From an uncultured Verrucomicrobiales bacterium (GTDB taxonomy: Bacteria > Verrucomicrobiota > Verrucomicrobiia > Limisphaerales > JAYPXF01): DNA of 32,949 bases. The notes beneath the pieces are model-generated. The model saw nothing but the letters and a program-made list of their open reading frames with translations, did not search any database and was not told where the DNA came from. The DNA lies in the NCBI GenBank assembly GCA_937893495.1, contig CALBIE010000783.1:1-32949 (forward strand), given 5' to 3'. Made by a program: the position numbers and the translations under genes. Of this stretch, positions 26,370 through 32,949 are shown piece after piece (positions within the stretch are counted from its first letter, which is position 1; each line of letters starts with the position of its first letter).

Positions 26370-26410
26370 TTGACAAGCCATCTGGTCATGAAGATAGTCA
26401 TGTCATGAAG
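26370..26410 (+). promoter_or_regulatory. Promoter and repeated GTCATG sites at the antitoxin start
   Basis: TTGACA at 26370-26375 and GATAGT at 26393-26398 are 17 bases apart, which puts the start of transcription close to the ATG at 26405. No ribosome-binding site is visible, so the mRNA may be leaderless. GTCATG occurs three times (26385, 26397, 26402), twice as GTCATGAAG, and may be the operator that the antitoxin binds. Confidence 0.4.
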
Positions 26411-26641
26411 GCCCGAGAAATTCCGTTGTACGACGTGAAAGCCCGTTTTTCCGAGGTGATTCAGAAAGTGGAGGAAGGTGGCGTCTATTTGGTCACCAAA
26501 CGTGGCAAGGCCGTTGCTGAGATTCGCCCGGCACAGTCTGGAGCAGCGTCATTGACGAAAGGGTGCGCCGCTAATCCGGGGTATCGCATGACGGATAATT
26601 TCACCGAGACACCCGCGGATTTTGCTGAATACCTGCGATGA
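26405..26641 (+). CDS. Phd/YefM-type antitoxin
   Basis: The 78-residue product begins MKAREIPLYDVKARFSEVIQ, followed by GGVYLVTKRGKAVAEIRP, the DNA-binding half typical of Phd/YefM antitoxins. The C-terminal part (TETPADFAEYLR) would normally wrap the toxin. It is a cytoplasmic protein that would neutralise a PIN-domain RNase and repress its own operon. The stop overlaps the start of the toxin gene (ATGA), the usual arrangement. The antitoxin frame is intact while the partner is broken, so it may now be an orphan regulator, or may protect against related toxins elsewhere. Identification rests on the motifs and the neighbour. Confidence 0.85.
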   Translation: MKAREIPLYDVKARFSEVIQKVEEGGVYLVTKRGKAVAEIRPAQSGAASLTKGCAANPGYRMTDNFTETPADFAEYLR

Positions 26642-27024
26642 ATGTGCTGCTCGACACGCATGCGTTTCTCTGGTTCGTGCATGGCGATCCGCGGCTGTCA
26701 AAGTAGGCCGAACGAACGATTGCGTCCGCGAAGTATTCGCCTTATCTGAGCCATGCGAGTCTCTGGAAAATCGCCGTCAAGCTGTGAATCGGCAAACTCG
26801 ACCTGGGACGTTCCTACGACGAATTCGTTGATCAGTTCGTGCTTGGCCGGAAACTCGTGTTGCTTCCCATAGAGATCCCGCACTTGAAGCAATACGTCGC
26901 GCTTCCGTTGCACCACCGTGATCCGTTCGACCGATTGCTGATCGCTCAGGCTCGACATGAGAAACTGGCTGTTGTGACCGACGATTCCCATTTCAAAAAA
27001 TACGGACTGCCCATTCACTGGTAG
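26638..27024 (+). pseudogene. PIN-domain toxin (VapC-like), inactivated by two stop codons
   Basis: The frame starting at the ATG overlapping the antitoxin reads MNVLLDTHAFLWFVHGDPRLSK, a classic PIN N-terminus with the first catalytic Asp at residue 6. It is then broken by TAG at 26704-26706, continues with SPYLSHASLWKIAVKL, is broken again by TGA at 26785-26787, and proceeds to the end with LPLHHRDPFDRLLIAQA and VVTDDSHFKKYG. The motif SLWEIA, which carries a catalytic Glu, reads SLWKIA here (AAA at 26767-26769). The length of 128 codons is normal. All three changes can be explained by single transitions. Intact members cut RNA to stop growth; this one is very unlikely to do so. Confidence 0.88.
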
Positions 27025-27140
27025 TTCGATTCAAAAAAGTCTGAAGAACACCGACAATCGCAACCGCGGACGGGACGTGTCCTCGTGCCATTGCAATCAA
27101 CGATTGACCGCTGAGATATCCACGCGAATCATTCGTGCAT

Positions 27141-28079
27141 ATGAATTCCGATATTTTTTGCGGGTGCATTCCCGCCTTGATGACACCGTGTGATGCGGAG
27201 GGGAATCCAAATTACGACGCACTGATTGCCACCGGTAAAAGGATGGTCGAAGCGGGCATGCGCGGCGTGGTGTATTGCGGCTCGATGGGCGACTGGCCGT
27301 TGCTCACGGATTCGCAGCGGCAGGAGGGCGTAAAGCGATTGGTCGAGGCCGGGGTTCCCGTGGTGGTCGGAACGGGCGCTCAGAATCCGAAGTTGGCCGC
27401 GGCTCATGCCACCCATGCGCGAGAAGTCGGCGCCGCGGGATTGATGGTCATTCCGCGGGTGTTGTCCCGGGGCACATCGCCCGCGGCGCAACGCGCGCAC
27501 TTCGCGGGAATCCTTCAGGCGGGAGGCGAGTTGCCGGCGGTGATTTACAACAGCCCGTATTATGGGTTCGAAACGAAGGCGGATTTGTTTTTCGATTTGA
27601 ACGCGGAGTTCCCGAGCCTTGTTGGTTTCAAGGAATTTGGCGGTGCGGAGTCATTGAGTTACGCGGCCGAACACATCACCAATCGCGATTCAGGCCTCAC
27701 GCTGATGGCAGGCGTGGACACGCAGGTCTATCACGGGTTCGTGCGCTGCGGTGCGAAAGGCGCCATCACCGGTGTCGGCAATGCCTTGCCGCGCGAAGTG
27801 TTGCGGCTGGTTGCGCTGTGCGAACAGGCCGCCACTGGTGATGGCGAAGCGCGCCGATTGGCGAAGGAGTTGGAGGAAGCGCTGGCGGTTTTGTCGAAGT
27901 TCGATGAAGGCCCGGATCTGGTGCTCTATTATAAATACCTCATGGTGCTGGATGGCCATGCGGAATACGAACACCACATCAATCCAACCGACGCGCTGAG
28001 TCCGAGCCAACGCGAGTATGCGAAGAGGCAATGGGACTTGTTCAAGGCGTGGTGGAGCAATTGGCCGGGTGCGAAGTAG
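27141..28079 (+). CDS. DapA-family (dihydrodipicolinate synthase-like) aldolase/lyase
   Basis: The ATG at 27141 gives 312 residues; a GTG six bases upstream is possible. The protein has the TIM-barrel pattern of the pyruvate-dependent class I aldolase family: GCIPALMTPCDAEGNPN at the start, YCGSMGDWPLLT near 45-56 in place of the usual GTTGE block, YNSPYYG with Tyr136, and VGFKEFGG with Lys164 as the Schiff base residue. The family includes dihydrodipicolinate synthase, N-acetylneuraminate lyase and several sugar-acid and hydroxyproline pathway enzymes. The changed GSMGD block and the absence of lysine biosynthesis neighbours argue for a catabolic member rather than true DapA, but the substrate is not settled. 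It converges on the deacetylase gene downstream. Confidence 0.83.
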   Translation: MNSDIFCGCIPALMTPCDAEGNPNYDALIATGKRMVEAGMRGVVYCGSMGDWPLLTDSQRQEGVKRLVEAGVPVVVGTGAQNPKLAAAHATHAREVGAAGLMVIPRVLSRGTSPAAQRAHFAGILQAGGELPAVIYNSPYYGFETKADLFFDLNAEFPSLVGFKEFGGAESLSYAAEHITNRDSGLTLMAGVDTQVYHGFVRCGAKGAITGVGNALPREVLRLVALCEQAATGDGEARRLAKELEEALAVLSKFDEGPDLVLYYKYLMVLDGHAEYEHHINPTDALSPSQREYAKRQWDLFKAWWSNWPGAK

Positions 28080-28100
28080 TGCCCCTTGAGCGCCGCGCCT

Positions 28101-28128
28101 CCGCCTTGTTCCGAGTGGATCAAGGCGG
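28101..28128. terminator. Hairpin between convergent genes
   Basis: CCGCCTTG at 28101-28108 and CAAGGCGG at 28121-28128 form a perfect 8-base stem with a 12-base loop, lying just after the aldolase stop and overlapping the stop codon of the opposing deacetylase gene. The position suits a shared, bidirectional terminator, but no T-run follows on either side. Confidence 0.35.
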
Positions 28129-29034
28129 GTCGGCTTTCAATCGAATCTGCCTCGTCCGGATGATCGCCATCGAATCGGCCGGCTCGACGTTTGGTGAAAC
28201 GTATCGGCCCAGATCGCGCAGAGCGATGACTTGGTAGTCGTGGTCCGCGAGGTACTGCATATAGGCGGCAAATTTTTCCTTCATCGAGCTCACCCACGGA
28301 TGGGCGATGTCCGGCACGCCGTGGAATTGCAGGATGGCCGGTCGGCCGGCTTTGGCCTGGCTGGCCGCAAGAACGAAATCCTTCAGTTTCCAGAAAGGGC
28401 GCGCGTCTCCGGCGGACGGCAGCAGCAGTGGATGATCCCGGCCAGGTTCCATCGCGATGCCACGTCCGAGTTCATATGGAAATTCCGGCGCACCGCCCCG
28501 TCGGGCAAACTGGATTCCGTGTCGCCGCAGAATGTCGAACGCGTTCGTGGTAAAGGCGTTTCCCGGCCACGCGAAGGTGATTGGCGAAGGGATACCGTGC
28601 TCACGGCAACGCGTCTCGATGCCGGCCAACTGTTCATCGAGTCGGGCCACCGTCTCGTCGCGAATGGCGAGATGATCACGAGTATGATTGCCGATTTCAA
28701 AACCGTCGCGGTGTAGTTGGGCGATTTGTTTCCACGACAAGTAGTGCTGCTTGTTTGTGCGGAAATCCCATCCTTCAGTGATGAAGAACGTGGCACTGAA
28801 TCCGTGTTTCTTGAGGATAGGTCGCGCGATGTCAAAGTGCGAACGCACCGAGTCATCGAACGTCAGGACGACCAGTTTAGCGGGGATGGGCTCGAGCGGT
28901 TTGTTCGCATTCCCGGCACCGGCCGCAGCACGGGCGGAATACGCCTGGTGGAACGGGAGGATGATCGTCAGCAGCAAAATGAAAATACCGGCCCGTGCGC
29001 CACTCGAGTTTGTCGCGAGTTTGAGAGTGAACAT
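28120..29034 (-). CDS. Polysaccharide deacetylase-family protein (NodB domain)
   Basis: This 304-residue exported protein has a signal peptide (RAGIFILLLTIILPFHQAYSA) and a NodB domain: LVVLTFDDS near residues 54-62 with the catalytic and metal-binding Asp60 and Asp61, ATFFITEG near 81-88, and GNHTRDH with metal ligands His117 and His121, followed by FAWPGNAF. Such enzymes remove acetyl or formyl groups from N-acetylated or O-acetylated sugars, using a metal ion. The later motif with a catalytic His is present as LQFHGVPD near residue 240. It lies on the minus strand and diverges from the beta-lactamase-family gene, with 108 bases between the starts, so shared regulation is possible. The true substrate, cell-wall or exopolysaccharide, is unknown. 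Confidence 0.87.
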   Translation of the reverse strand: MFTLKLATNSSGARAGIFILLLTIILPFHQAYSARAAAGAGNANKPLEPIPAKLVVLTFDDSVRSHFDIARPILKKHGFSATFFITEGWDFRTNKQHYLSWKQIAQLHRDGFEIGNHTRDHLAIRDETVARLDEQLAGIETRCREHGIPSPITFAWPGNAFTTNAFDILRRHGIQFARRGGAPEFPYELGRGIAMEPGRDHPLLLPSAGDARPFWKLKDFVLAASQAKAGRPAILQFHGVPDIAHPWVSSMKEKFAAYMQYLADHDYQVIALRDLGRYVSPNVEPADSMAIIRTRQIRLKADPP

Positions 29035-29142
29035 TCGATCTGAGTCTGCCCGTTGGGGGAATCGACGGCAAGCATCGGGTGGGCGCGTGACGAAGAGGCG
29101 AGAATTGCCAAATCGTAGTGTTTCCGTAGTCTCAGCCTACTG

Positions 29143-30312
29143 ATGAAAATTGGATTTAAGTTCCGACCGGACACCGTTGGCGGCTGGTCTCTCGGTCTGC
29201 TGGCGTTCGTGATTGCCACCCAGAGCGCATGTGGTGCCACCCGAATTGCCGCTGTCGATGAGGCGATTCGTGCCGAGATTGCTGCCGGTCACACTGCTGG
29301 CGCGGTCATGCTGGTGATGAAAGACGGGAAGCTGCTGCACCATTCAGCGCTGGGTCAGGCGGATCGGGAGCGCGGGAAGGCAATGACGACGGACTCGGTC
29401 TTCTGGATTGCGTCGATGACCAAATCCATCAGCGCGACGACAATTCTTTCGCTGGTGGATGAGGGCAAACTTTCGCTCGATGAACCGGCTTCGAAGTGGT
29501 TGCCGGAACTTGGGAAGATGAAACTGGCGGACGGCAAACCGCCACGTCGTCCGATTACCCTGCGGGATCTGATGTCGCACACTTCGGGCCTGGCCTTTCC
29601 GCCGCGCAAGGCGAATGACGGTGCCCAATCACTCAAAGGATACGTAGCCCAATTGCTGCGGGCGCCGTTGGAATTCGAACCCGGCTCGGGATATCACTAT
29701 GGCTTTGGCATCACGGTTGCCGGCCGAATCGCCGAGATTGTCAGTGGCAAGCCATATGACGTGCTGGTTCAGGACCGCATTCTGAATCCGTTGAGCATGA
29801 CGGACACGGCGTTTTTTCCCGATGAACGACTGCGGGCGCGCATTGCGCAATCGTACAAAACCGCCGAGTCGGGTTCCGGACTTGTCCCTGCCTACAATCC
29901 ATTCTTCACTTCCGGCGTCAACGTTCACCGGATGACGGAGCCGTCGGGCGGGTTGTTTTCCACCGCGGCTGCTCTGGCGCGTTTTTATCAGATGATACTC
30001 GACGGCGGTGTCTATCGGGGAAAACGCATTGTGTCTCAAAAGGCCATCGAAGAAATGACCAGACCACATCACACCGACAAACAGGTGTTGAACTACGGCC
30101 TTGGCTGGCAGTGCAGCAATCCGATCCGGGCGATGATACCGGGTTTTTCAAAAAAGGCTTTTGGTCACGGCGGCGCCTATGCGACGCACGGCTGGATTGA
30201 TCCCGAACGGCGGACGGTCACGGTGTTCATGGTTCAGAATGTGCTCGTCAAGGATGGCAACAAACCCCGCGGCGCCTTTCATGCCGCCGTGTTCAAGGAA
30301 CTGGAGAGGTAG
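29143..30312 (+). CDS. Beta-lactamase-family serine hydrolase (class C-like)
   Basis: The 389-residue product has an N-terminal signal (SLGLLAFVIATQSACG) that may end in a lipoprotein cysteine at residue 30. The catalytic SxxK tetrad is SMTK at residues 91-94. The second motif, usually YxN, appears around YHYGFG at 184-189, where Tyr is kept but Asn is not evident, and the third is HGG in FGHGGAYATHGW near the C-terminus. Enzymes of this large family include class C beta-lactamases, D-aminopeptidases and esterases; in this bacterial group most are thought to be esterases. Antibiotic resistance should not be inferred. It diverges from the deacetylase gene and runs head-on into the pyruvyltransferase gene, with one base between their ends. 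Confidence 0.88.
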   Translation: MKIGFKFRPDTVGGWSLGLLAFVIATQSACGATRIAAVDEAIRAEIAAGHTAGAVMLVMKDGKLLHHSALGQADRERGKAMTTDSVFWIASMTKSISATTILSLVDEGKLSLDEPASKWLPELGKMKLADGKPPRRPITLRDLMSHTSGLAFPPRKANDGAQSLKGYVAQLLRAPLEFEPGSGYHYGFGITVAGRIAEIVSGKPYDVLVQDRILNPLSMTDTAFFPDERLRARIAQSYKTAESGSGLVPAYNPFFTSGVNVHRMTEPSGGLFSTAAALARFYQMILDGGVYRGKRIVSQKAIEEMTRPHHTDKQVLNYGLGWQCSNPIRAMIPGFSKKAFGHGGAYATHGWIDPERRTVTVFMVQNVLVKDGNKPRGAFHAAVFKELER

Positions 30313-30313
30313 T

Positions 30314-31582
30314 TCAGACAAGCTGCCGGCGAAGGATGTCGCACATTTCCTTCTGCCGTTGTTGCACGAAGGCGCGGGCCTTGGCGGTTTTCGACCGGGC
30401 GGCTTCGGGATTCATCGCCAGGCCCAGCACGGCGGGCTTGATACCGGCATGCTCCACGTCTCGGTCGAGATCAAACAGCCAGTCGCCCAGGCCGATGTCC
30501 CGCCACATGAATCCCTTGCTGGTCTGTTCCTGAAAACGGCAGACGATGGCCGGAATGCCATTCCCGACGGCCATGATGGGTGAGTGCATTTCGCTCCCGA
30601 ACAATCCCGCGCTGCGGATGTAGGTGCTCAGCGCCTCGTCGGTGAGCCAGAACTTTTCCCGCCACACGACCTGCTTCCTCGCGTCTTCCGGCAATCGGTC
30701 CCAAAACATTTCCTTTCCAACAGCCATCTGCGTCATGTCTTCCGGGCACAGCAGGACTTTCAGCGATGTCTCCCGCGCGACCGCGATGATGGCGTCGCGC
30801 AAGGCCCGATGATCGTGCTCCTTCATCGCTTCATTACGCGCGTGGCGCTCAGGGTCCACCGGACGCTTCCTGCTCGGGATGGTCCAATAGGGTGTGAAGC
30901 GCAGGCGGGAAAGGCAGCAGAGAAACTTGCCGTGTTCGAGGTCATTGGCCTTCAGAAACGCCTCAGCCTTCGCGTCATTCCGCAAATCGCAGGCGAAGGC
31001 GCCATCGGGGCCGAACTCCATCACCGGGCTTTTGATGCCATCGGCCTTCGCCTGTTTCAATGAAACTGAATCGCGGAAGAACACGAACCGCGCCTGGTCG
31101 AGAATGGCCTTGTCGTCCGTGCCAAAAAACGAACCGCGGGTGATGCCAAACACGCCGAACGGTTTGCGATAATGTTTCACAACCGCCTCGACATCCTTCC
31201 GGGCCACCAGCGACGGACCGGATCCGTGCAGCAGGAAATCAGCCCACTCCAGCGCGGCAGCCAGATCGACATTGGATGCCTTGCCCTTCGAATCAATCCG
31301 ACCTTTGACGATTTTCAGATTGGGAAACCGTTTGTGTTCCATCGCGGCAACCTCGTCGGTCAGGTCGCCGGAAGCCCAAAGACGCACCTCGGCTTCCGGG
31401 ATGTGTTTCTCAATGAGCGCGAGGACTCCGGGCGTGTGCGCAATGTCACCGATGTTGACGACCTGCCACGAGGAGCGCAGGAGAATTCGCGACCGCCGTC
31501 CAGACACGATGGCCGGCGCGCCGTTGGCAAGGGAAAGACTCGCGGCAACAGCGGTTGAGGAGAGGAAATTACGGCGGTTCAT
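30314..31582 (-). CDS. Polysaccharide pyruvyltransferase-family protein with export signal
   Basis: This 422-residue protein starts MNRRNFLSSTAVAAS, a typical twin-arginine signal, with AxA-like cleavage at GAPA near residue 24. The body looks like the polysaccharide pyruvyltransferase family: VVNIGDIAHTPGVLALIEKH near 43-60, ADFLLHGSGPSLV near 133-145, FGVFGITRG near 160, VFFRDSVSLKQAKADGIKS near 185-203 and SPIMAVGNGIPAIVCRF near the end. Classic members add ketal-linked pyruvate to exopolysaccharide in the cytoplasm, so an export signal is odd; another role is possible. Its end lies one base from the end of the facing beta-lactamase-family gene. The 5' side faces a small AbrB-like gene on the same strand, 82 bases upstream. 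Confidence 0.78.
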   Translation of the reverse strand: MNRRNFLSSTAVAASLSLANGAPAIVSGRRSRILLRSSWQVVNIGDIAHTPGVLALIEKHIPEAEVRLWASGDLTDEVAAMEHKRFPNLKIVKGRIDSKGKASNVDLAAALEWADFLLHGSGPSLVARKDVEAVVKHYRKPFGVFGITRGSFFGTDDKAILDQARFVFFRDSVSLKQAKADGIKSPVMEFGPDGAFACDLRNDAKAEAFLKANDLEHGKFLCCLSRLRFTPYWTIPSRKRPVDPERHARNEAMKEHDHRALRDAIIAVARETSLKVLLCPEDMTQMAVGKEMFWDRLPEDARKQVVWREKFWLTDEALSTYIRSAGLFGSEMHSPIMAVGNGIPAIVCRFQEQTSKGFMWRDIGLGDWLFDLDRDVEHAGIKPAVLGLAMNPEAARSKTAKARAFVQQRQKEMCDILRRQLV

Positions 31583-31664
31583 ATTGACGATTCGGAAACG
31601 AGACTGCCCTCACATGGGCGCGTTGGGGAAATACTTTTGCGAAAAACCGACTGCACCTTCTGAA

Positions 31665-31877
31665 TCAAATCGGCGAAAAGGCGGGTTCATCGATGTCAAC
31701 GTTCTTCAACATCATGCGATTGGCCGACCGGCTTGCAACCGGAGGGACAGGGCGCGTTGGTGTTCGCATCTTCACCAACACAATCCGAGCACCGTCCTCC
31801 GTACATTCGTAAACGTCCCCCGGCATGGCAGGTTTCGGGAGCACCACCCGGCGTTCGGCATCCACGATGATTTTCAT
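31665..31877 (-). CDS. Small AbrB/antitoxin-like protein
   Basis: The 70-residue product from the ATG at 31877 begins MKIIVDAERRVVLPKPAMPGDVYEC, which has the strand-turn pattern of an AbrB/SpoVT swapped-hairpin DNA-binding domain (compare VDAERRVVLPK with the usual xDxxGRIxIPK). A GGA-containing stretch lies upstream. The rest (ARIVLVKM, then a P/R-rich segment) is not conserved to my eye. AbrB-like proteins of this size are often antitoxins, but no toxin gene follows: downstream lies the pyruvyltransferase-family gene. A regulatory role for that gene, 82 bases away, is possible. A longer in-frame start would add 24 residues without domain features. Confidence 0.55.
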   Translation of the reverse strand: MKIIVDAERRVVLPKPAMPGDVYECTEDGARIVLVKMRTPTRPVPPVASRSANRMMLKNVDIDEPAFSPI

Positions 31878-31981
31878 GGTGGAAATGTCCCGTCCACTTT
31901 TGAGGGAGTCAACGGGAGAATTGCAGAGAATGTTGCCGCATTCGGTCATCCCAGCAGTTCCGACTCAAGCGAACGCGGTAA

Positions 31982-31998
31982 GCCGGTTTCAAACCGGC
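31982..31998. repeat. Short palindrome GCCGGTTTCAAACCGGC
   Basis: A 17-base palindrome with a single central base lies in the gap between the two divergent genes at 31877 and 32067. It could be a regulator site or a trace of an intergenic repeat. The spacing to each start is about 70 to 105 bases. Confidence 0.4.
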
Positions 31999-32066
31999 GC
32001 TCCGATGGCTGGCTGCTCGACTATTCCGAACCGTTTAGTAAGGATTGGCATTGTTGCAAGGGTACA

Positions 32067-32949
32067 GTGAACAACCGTATCAAAACTTTTTCCAAACTCG
32101 ACCGGCATGCACTGATCCGGACGATCGGGTTGGCTTTCCTGCTTTTTCCGGTGGAAGCTTCCGCCAACGGAATTGTGCCGCTGGTCAATGTGTTCACCGG
32201 TGAACGGACCGGAATCACACTGGCACTACTCATCGCAATCATCCTGTTTGAAGCCTGGCTTCTGATGCGATTCTTCGGCAACGGGAAGTTTACCCAATGG
32301 CTCGTTGCCAGCGGTGAAACGAACATTGCTTCGAGTCTGGCCGGATCACTCTACGTTCTCGCGTTTACTGATCCCTGGGAGATGGGGTTTTCCGCGGGCT
32401 CGGTCCTGCCTTTGTTTTTGCTGACAGTAGTCGTTGAGACTTTTGTGCTGAATCGAAGAATGCGCGACTCGGGTGTTCGAGGGTTTCCCGTGGCGGTGAA
32501 GTGCCTCGGTGTCAACGCGGTCAGCTACGCGGCCATATTTGCTTTTCAGATTGGCGTGACATTTGCCCTGATCGGCATGGGCTCGCAGCGTGACAACGAA
32601 AGGCTTCGCGCATGGACGGACACCAATTCGCTGACGGGCACCACTGGCCATATCTACGCCTTGGACATGTCCGACCGGCCGCGCGGCAGCAAATTGAAAA
32701 GATACGATCCGGGGATAAGGAAGTGGGAGTCGATGAGTGACAGGTGTCCGGACTTTTATCCACTCGACTGGGACGTTGCGGGCGACGTGTTCGTTTGCAA
32801 GCCGTCGAGTTTTTCCGACGAACAATCCGAGGTGCGGCTGTATCGAATCCCGAGCTTCGATCCCATCGCCACCATCTCTGGAAAATATTCGGAACTTAGT
32901 CTGTCCCCGGACGGCAAGAAGCTGGCGGCGATTGAAGCCCGGGGAAGGG
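32067..32949 (+). CDS. Membrane protein with C-terminal TolB-like region, cut by the window end
   Basis: An open frame from GTG at 32067 runs to the end of the window (294 codons so far). It has an N-terminal hydrophobic segment (LIRTIGLAFLLFPVEASA) and three or four membrane segments (ITLALLIAIILFEAWLLM, SAGSVLPLFLLTVVVETFVL, AVSYAAIFAFQIGVTFALIG). From about residue 180 it becomes soluble and includes GHIYALDM, VRLYRIPSF and SLSPDGKKLAAIE, the last being a typical TolB/WD40-like blade motif. This suggests a membrane anchor with a beta-propeller, echoing the permease-propeller protein at 13410, though the blades are of a different kind. The family is not recognised. GTG is chosen because no ATG precedes the first hydrophobic segment; an upstream start was not found. 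Confidence 0.6.
   Translation, partial: MNNRIKTFSKLDRHALIRTIGLAFLLFPVEASANGIVPLVNVFTGERTGITLALLIAIILFEAWLLMRFFGNGKFTQWLVASGETNIASSLAGSLYVLAFTDPWEMGFSAGSVLPLFLLTVVVETFVLNRRMRDSGVRGFPVAVKCLGVNAVSYAAIFAFQIGVTFALIGMGSQRDNERLRAWTDTNSLTGTTGHIYALDMSDRPRGSKLKRYDPGIRKWESMSDRCPDFYPLDWDVAGDVFVCKPSSFSDEQSEVRLYRIPSFDPIATISGKYSELSLSPDGKKLAAIEARGR

Noticed and set aside
27141-28079. Lysine biosynthesis dapA
   Set aside because: The GTTGE block is replaced by GSMGD and no lysine pathway genes are near; the broader family name is safer.
29143-30312. Antibiotic resistance gene
   Set aside because: The beta-lactamase fold is shared with many esterases and peptidases, and the YxN motif is not evident, so resistance cannot be claimed.
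1-32949. CRISPR arrays, tRNA or rRNA genes, phage genes, transposases
   Set aside because: No regularly spaced direct repeats, no tRNA-like cloverleaf, no rRNA-like stretch, and no recognisable integrase, phage or transposase protein was seen on either strand by eye.

Overview
The window looks like a chromosomal stretch of a GC-rich bacterium of the Planctomycetota-Verrucomicrobiota group, most likely a Verrucomicrobiota of the Pedosphaera/Limisphaera kind. This rests on gene content: two DUF1549/DUF1553 haem-motif proteins each followed by a DUF1501 protein, three secreted sulfatases, many exported proteins, and several palindromic intergenic elements. The taxonomy is inference from family distribution. 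No rRNA, tRNA, CRISPR array, phage gene or transposase gene was recognised.

Layout. 1-1504: a small membrane protein and two lipoproteins (one DUF3859). 1585-6148: first DUF1549/DUF1553 plus DUF1501 module, followed by a palindromic element. 6400-6894: exported coiled-coil protein. 7176-11715: compact operon of a DUF4886 SGNH-type protein and two sulfatases. 11797-12002: nested palindromic element. 12098-15986: operon of a YtrA-type GntR regulator, an ABC ATPase and a permease fused to a predicted seven-bladed RCC1-like propeller. 16006-16177: second copy of the palindromic element. 16292-19546: galactokinase and an iduronate-2-sulfatase-like enzyme whose signal peptide is encoded inside another palindromic repeat. 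19608-20441: a further palindromic element and a frameshifted SnoaL-like gene. 20718-24748: second DUF1549/DUF1553 plus DUF1501 module. 25145-26260: fatty acid desaturase. 26405-27024: intact Phd/YefM-type antitoxin with a PIN toxin gene that has decayed. 27141-31582: DapA-family aldolase, polysaccharide deacetylase, beta-lactamase-family serine hydrolase and a pyruvyltransferase-family protein with an export signal. 31665-32949: a small AbrB-like protein and the start of a membrane protein with a TolB-like region.

How it fits together. Sulfatases, DUF1501 proteins (same superfamily as sulfatases and alkaline phosphatases), exported haem-motif proteins, an SGNH-type hydrolase and galactokinase suggest use of sulfated, possibly galactose-containing, polysaccharide: extracytoplasmic desulfation followed by entry of galactose into the Leloir pathway. 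No glycoside hydrolase lies in the window, so the polymer is unknown and this reading is an inference.

The most unusual items are the ABC permease-propeller fusion under what looks like an autoregulating GntR repressor, the sulfatase start region built from a palindromic repeat, and the palindromic elements whose internal hairpins differ in sequence but stay self-complementary between copies. Two gene decay events (SnoaL-like and PIN toxin) can be read base by base.
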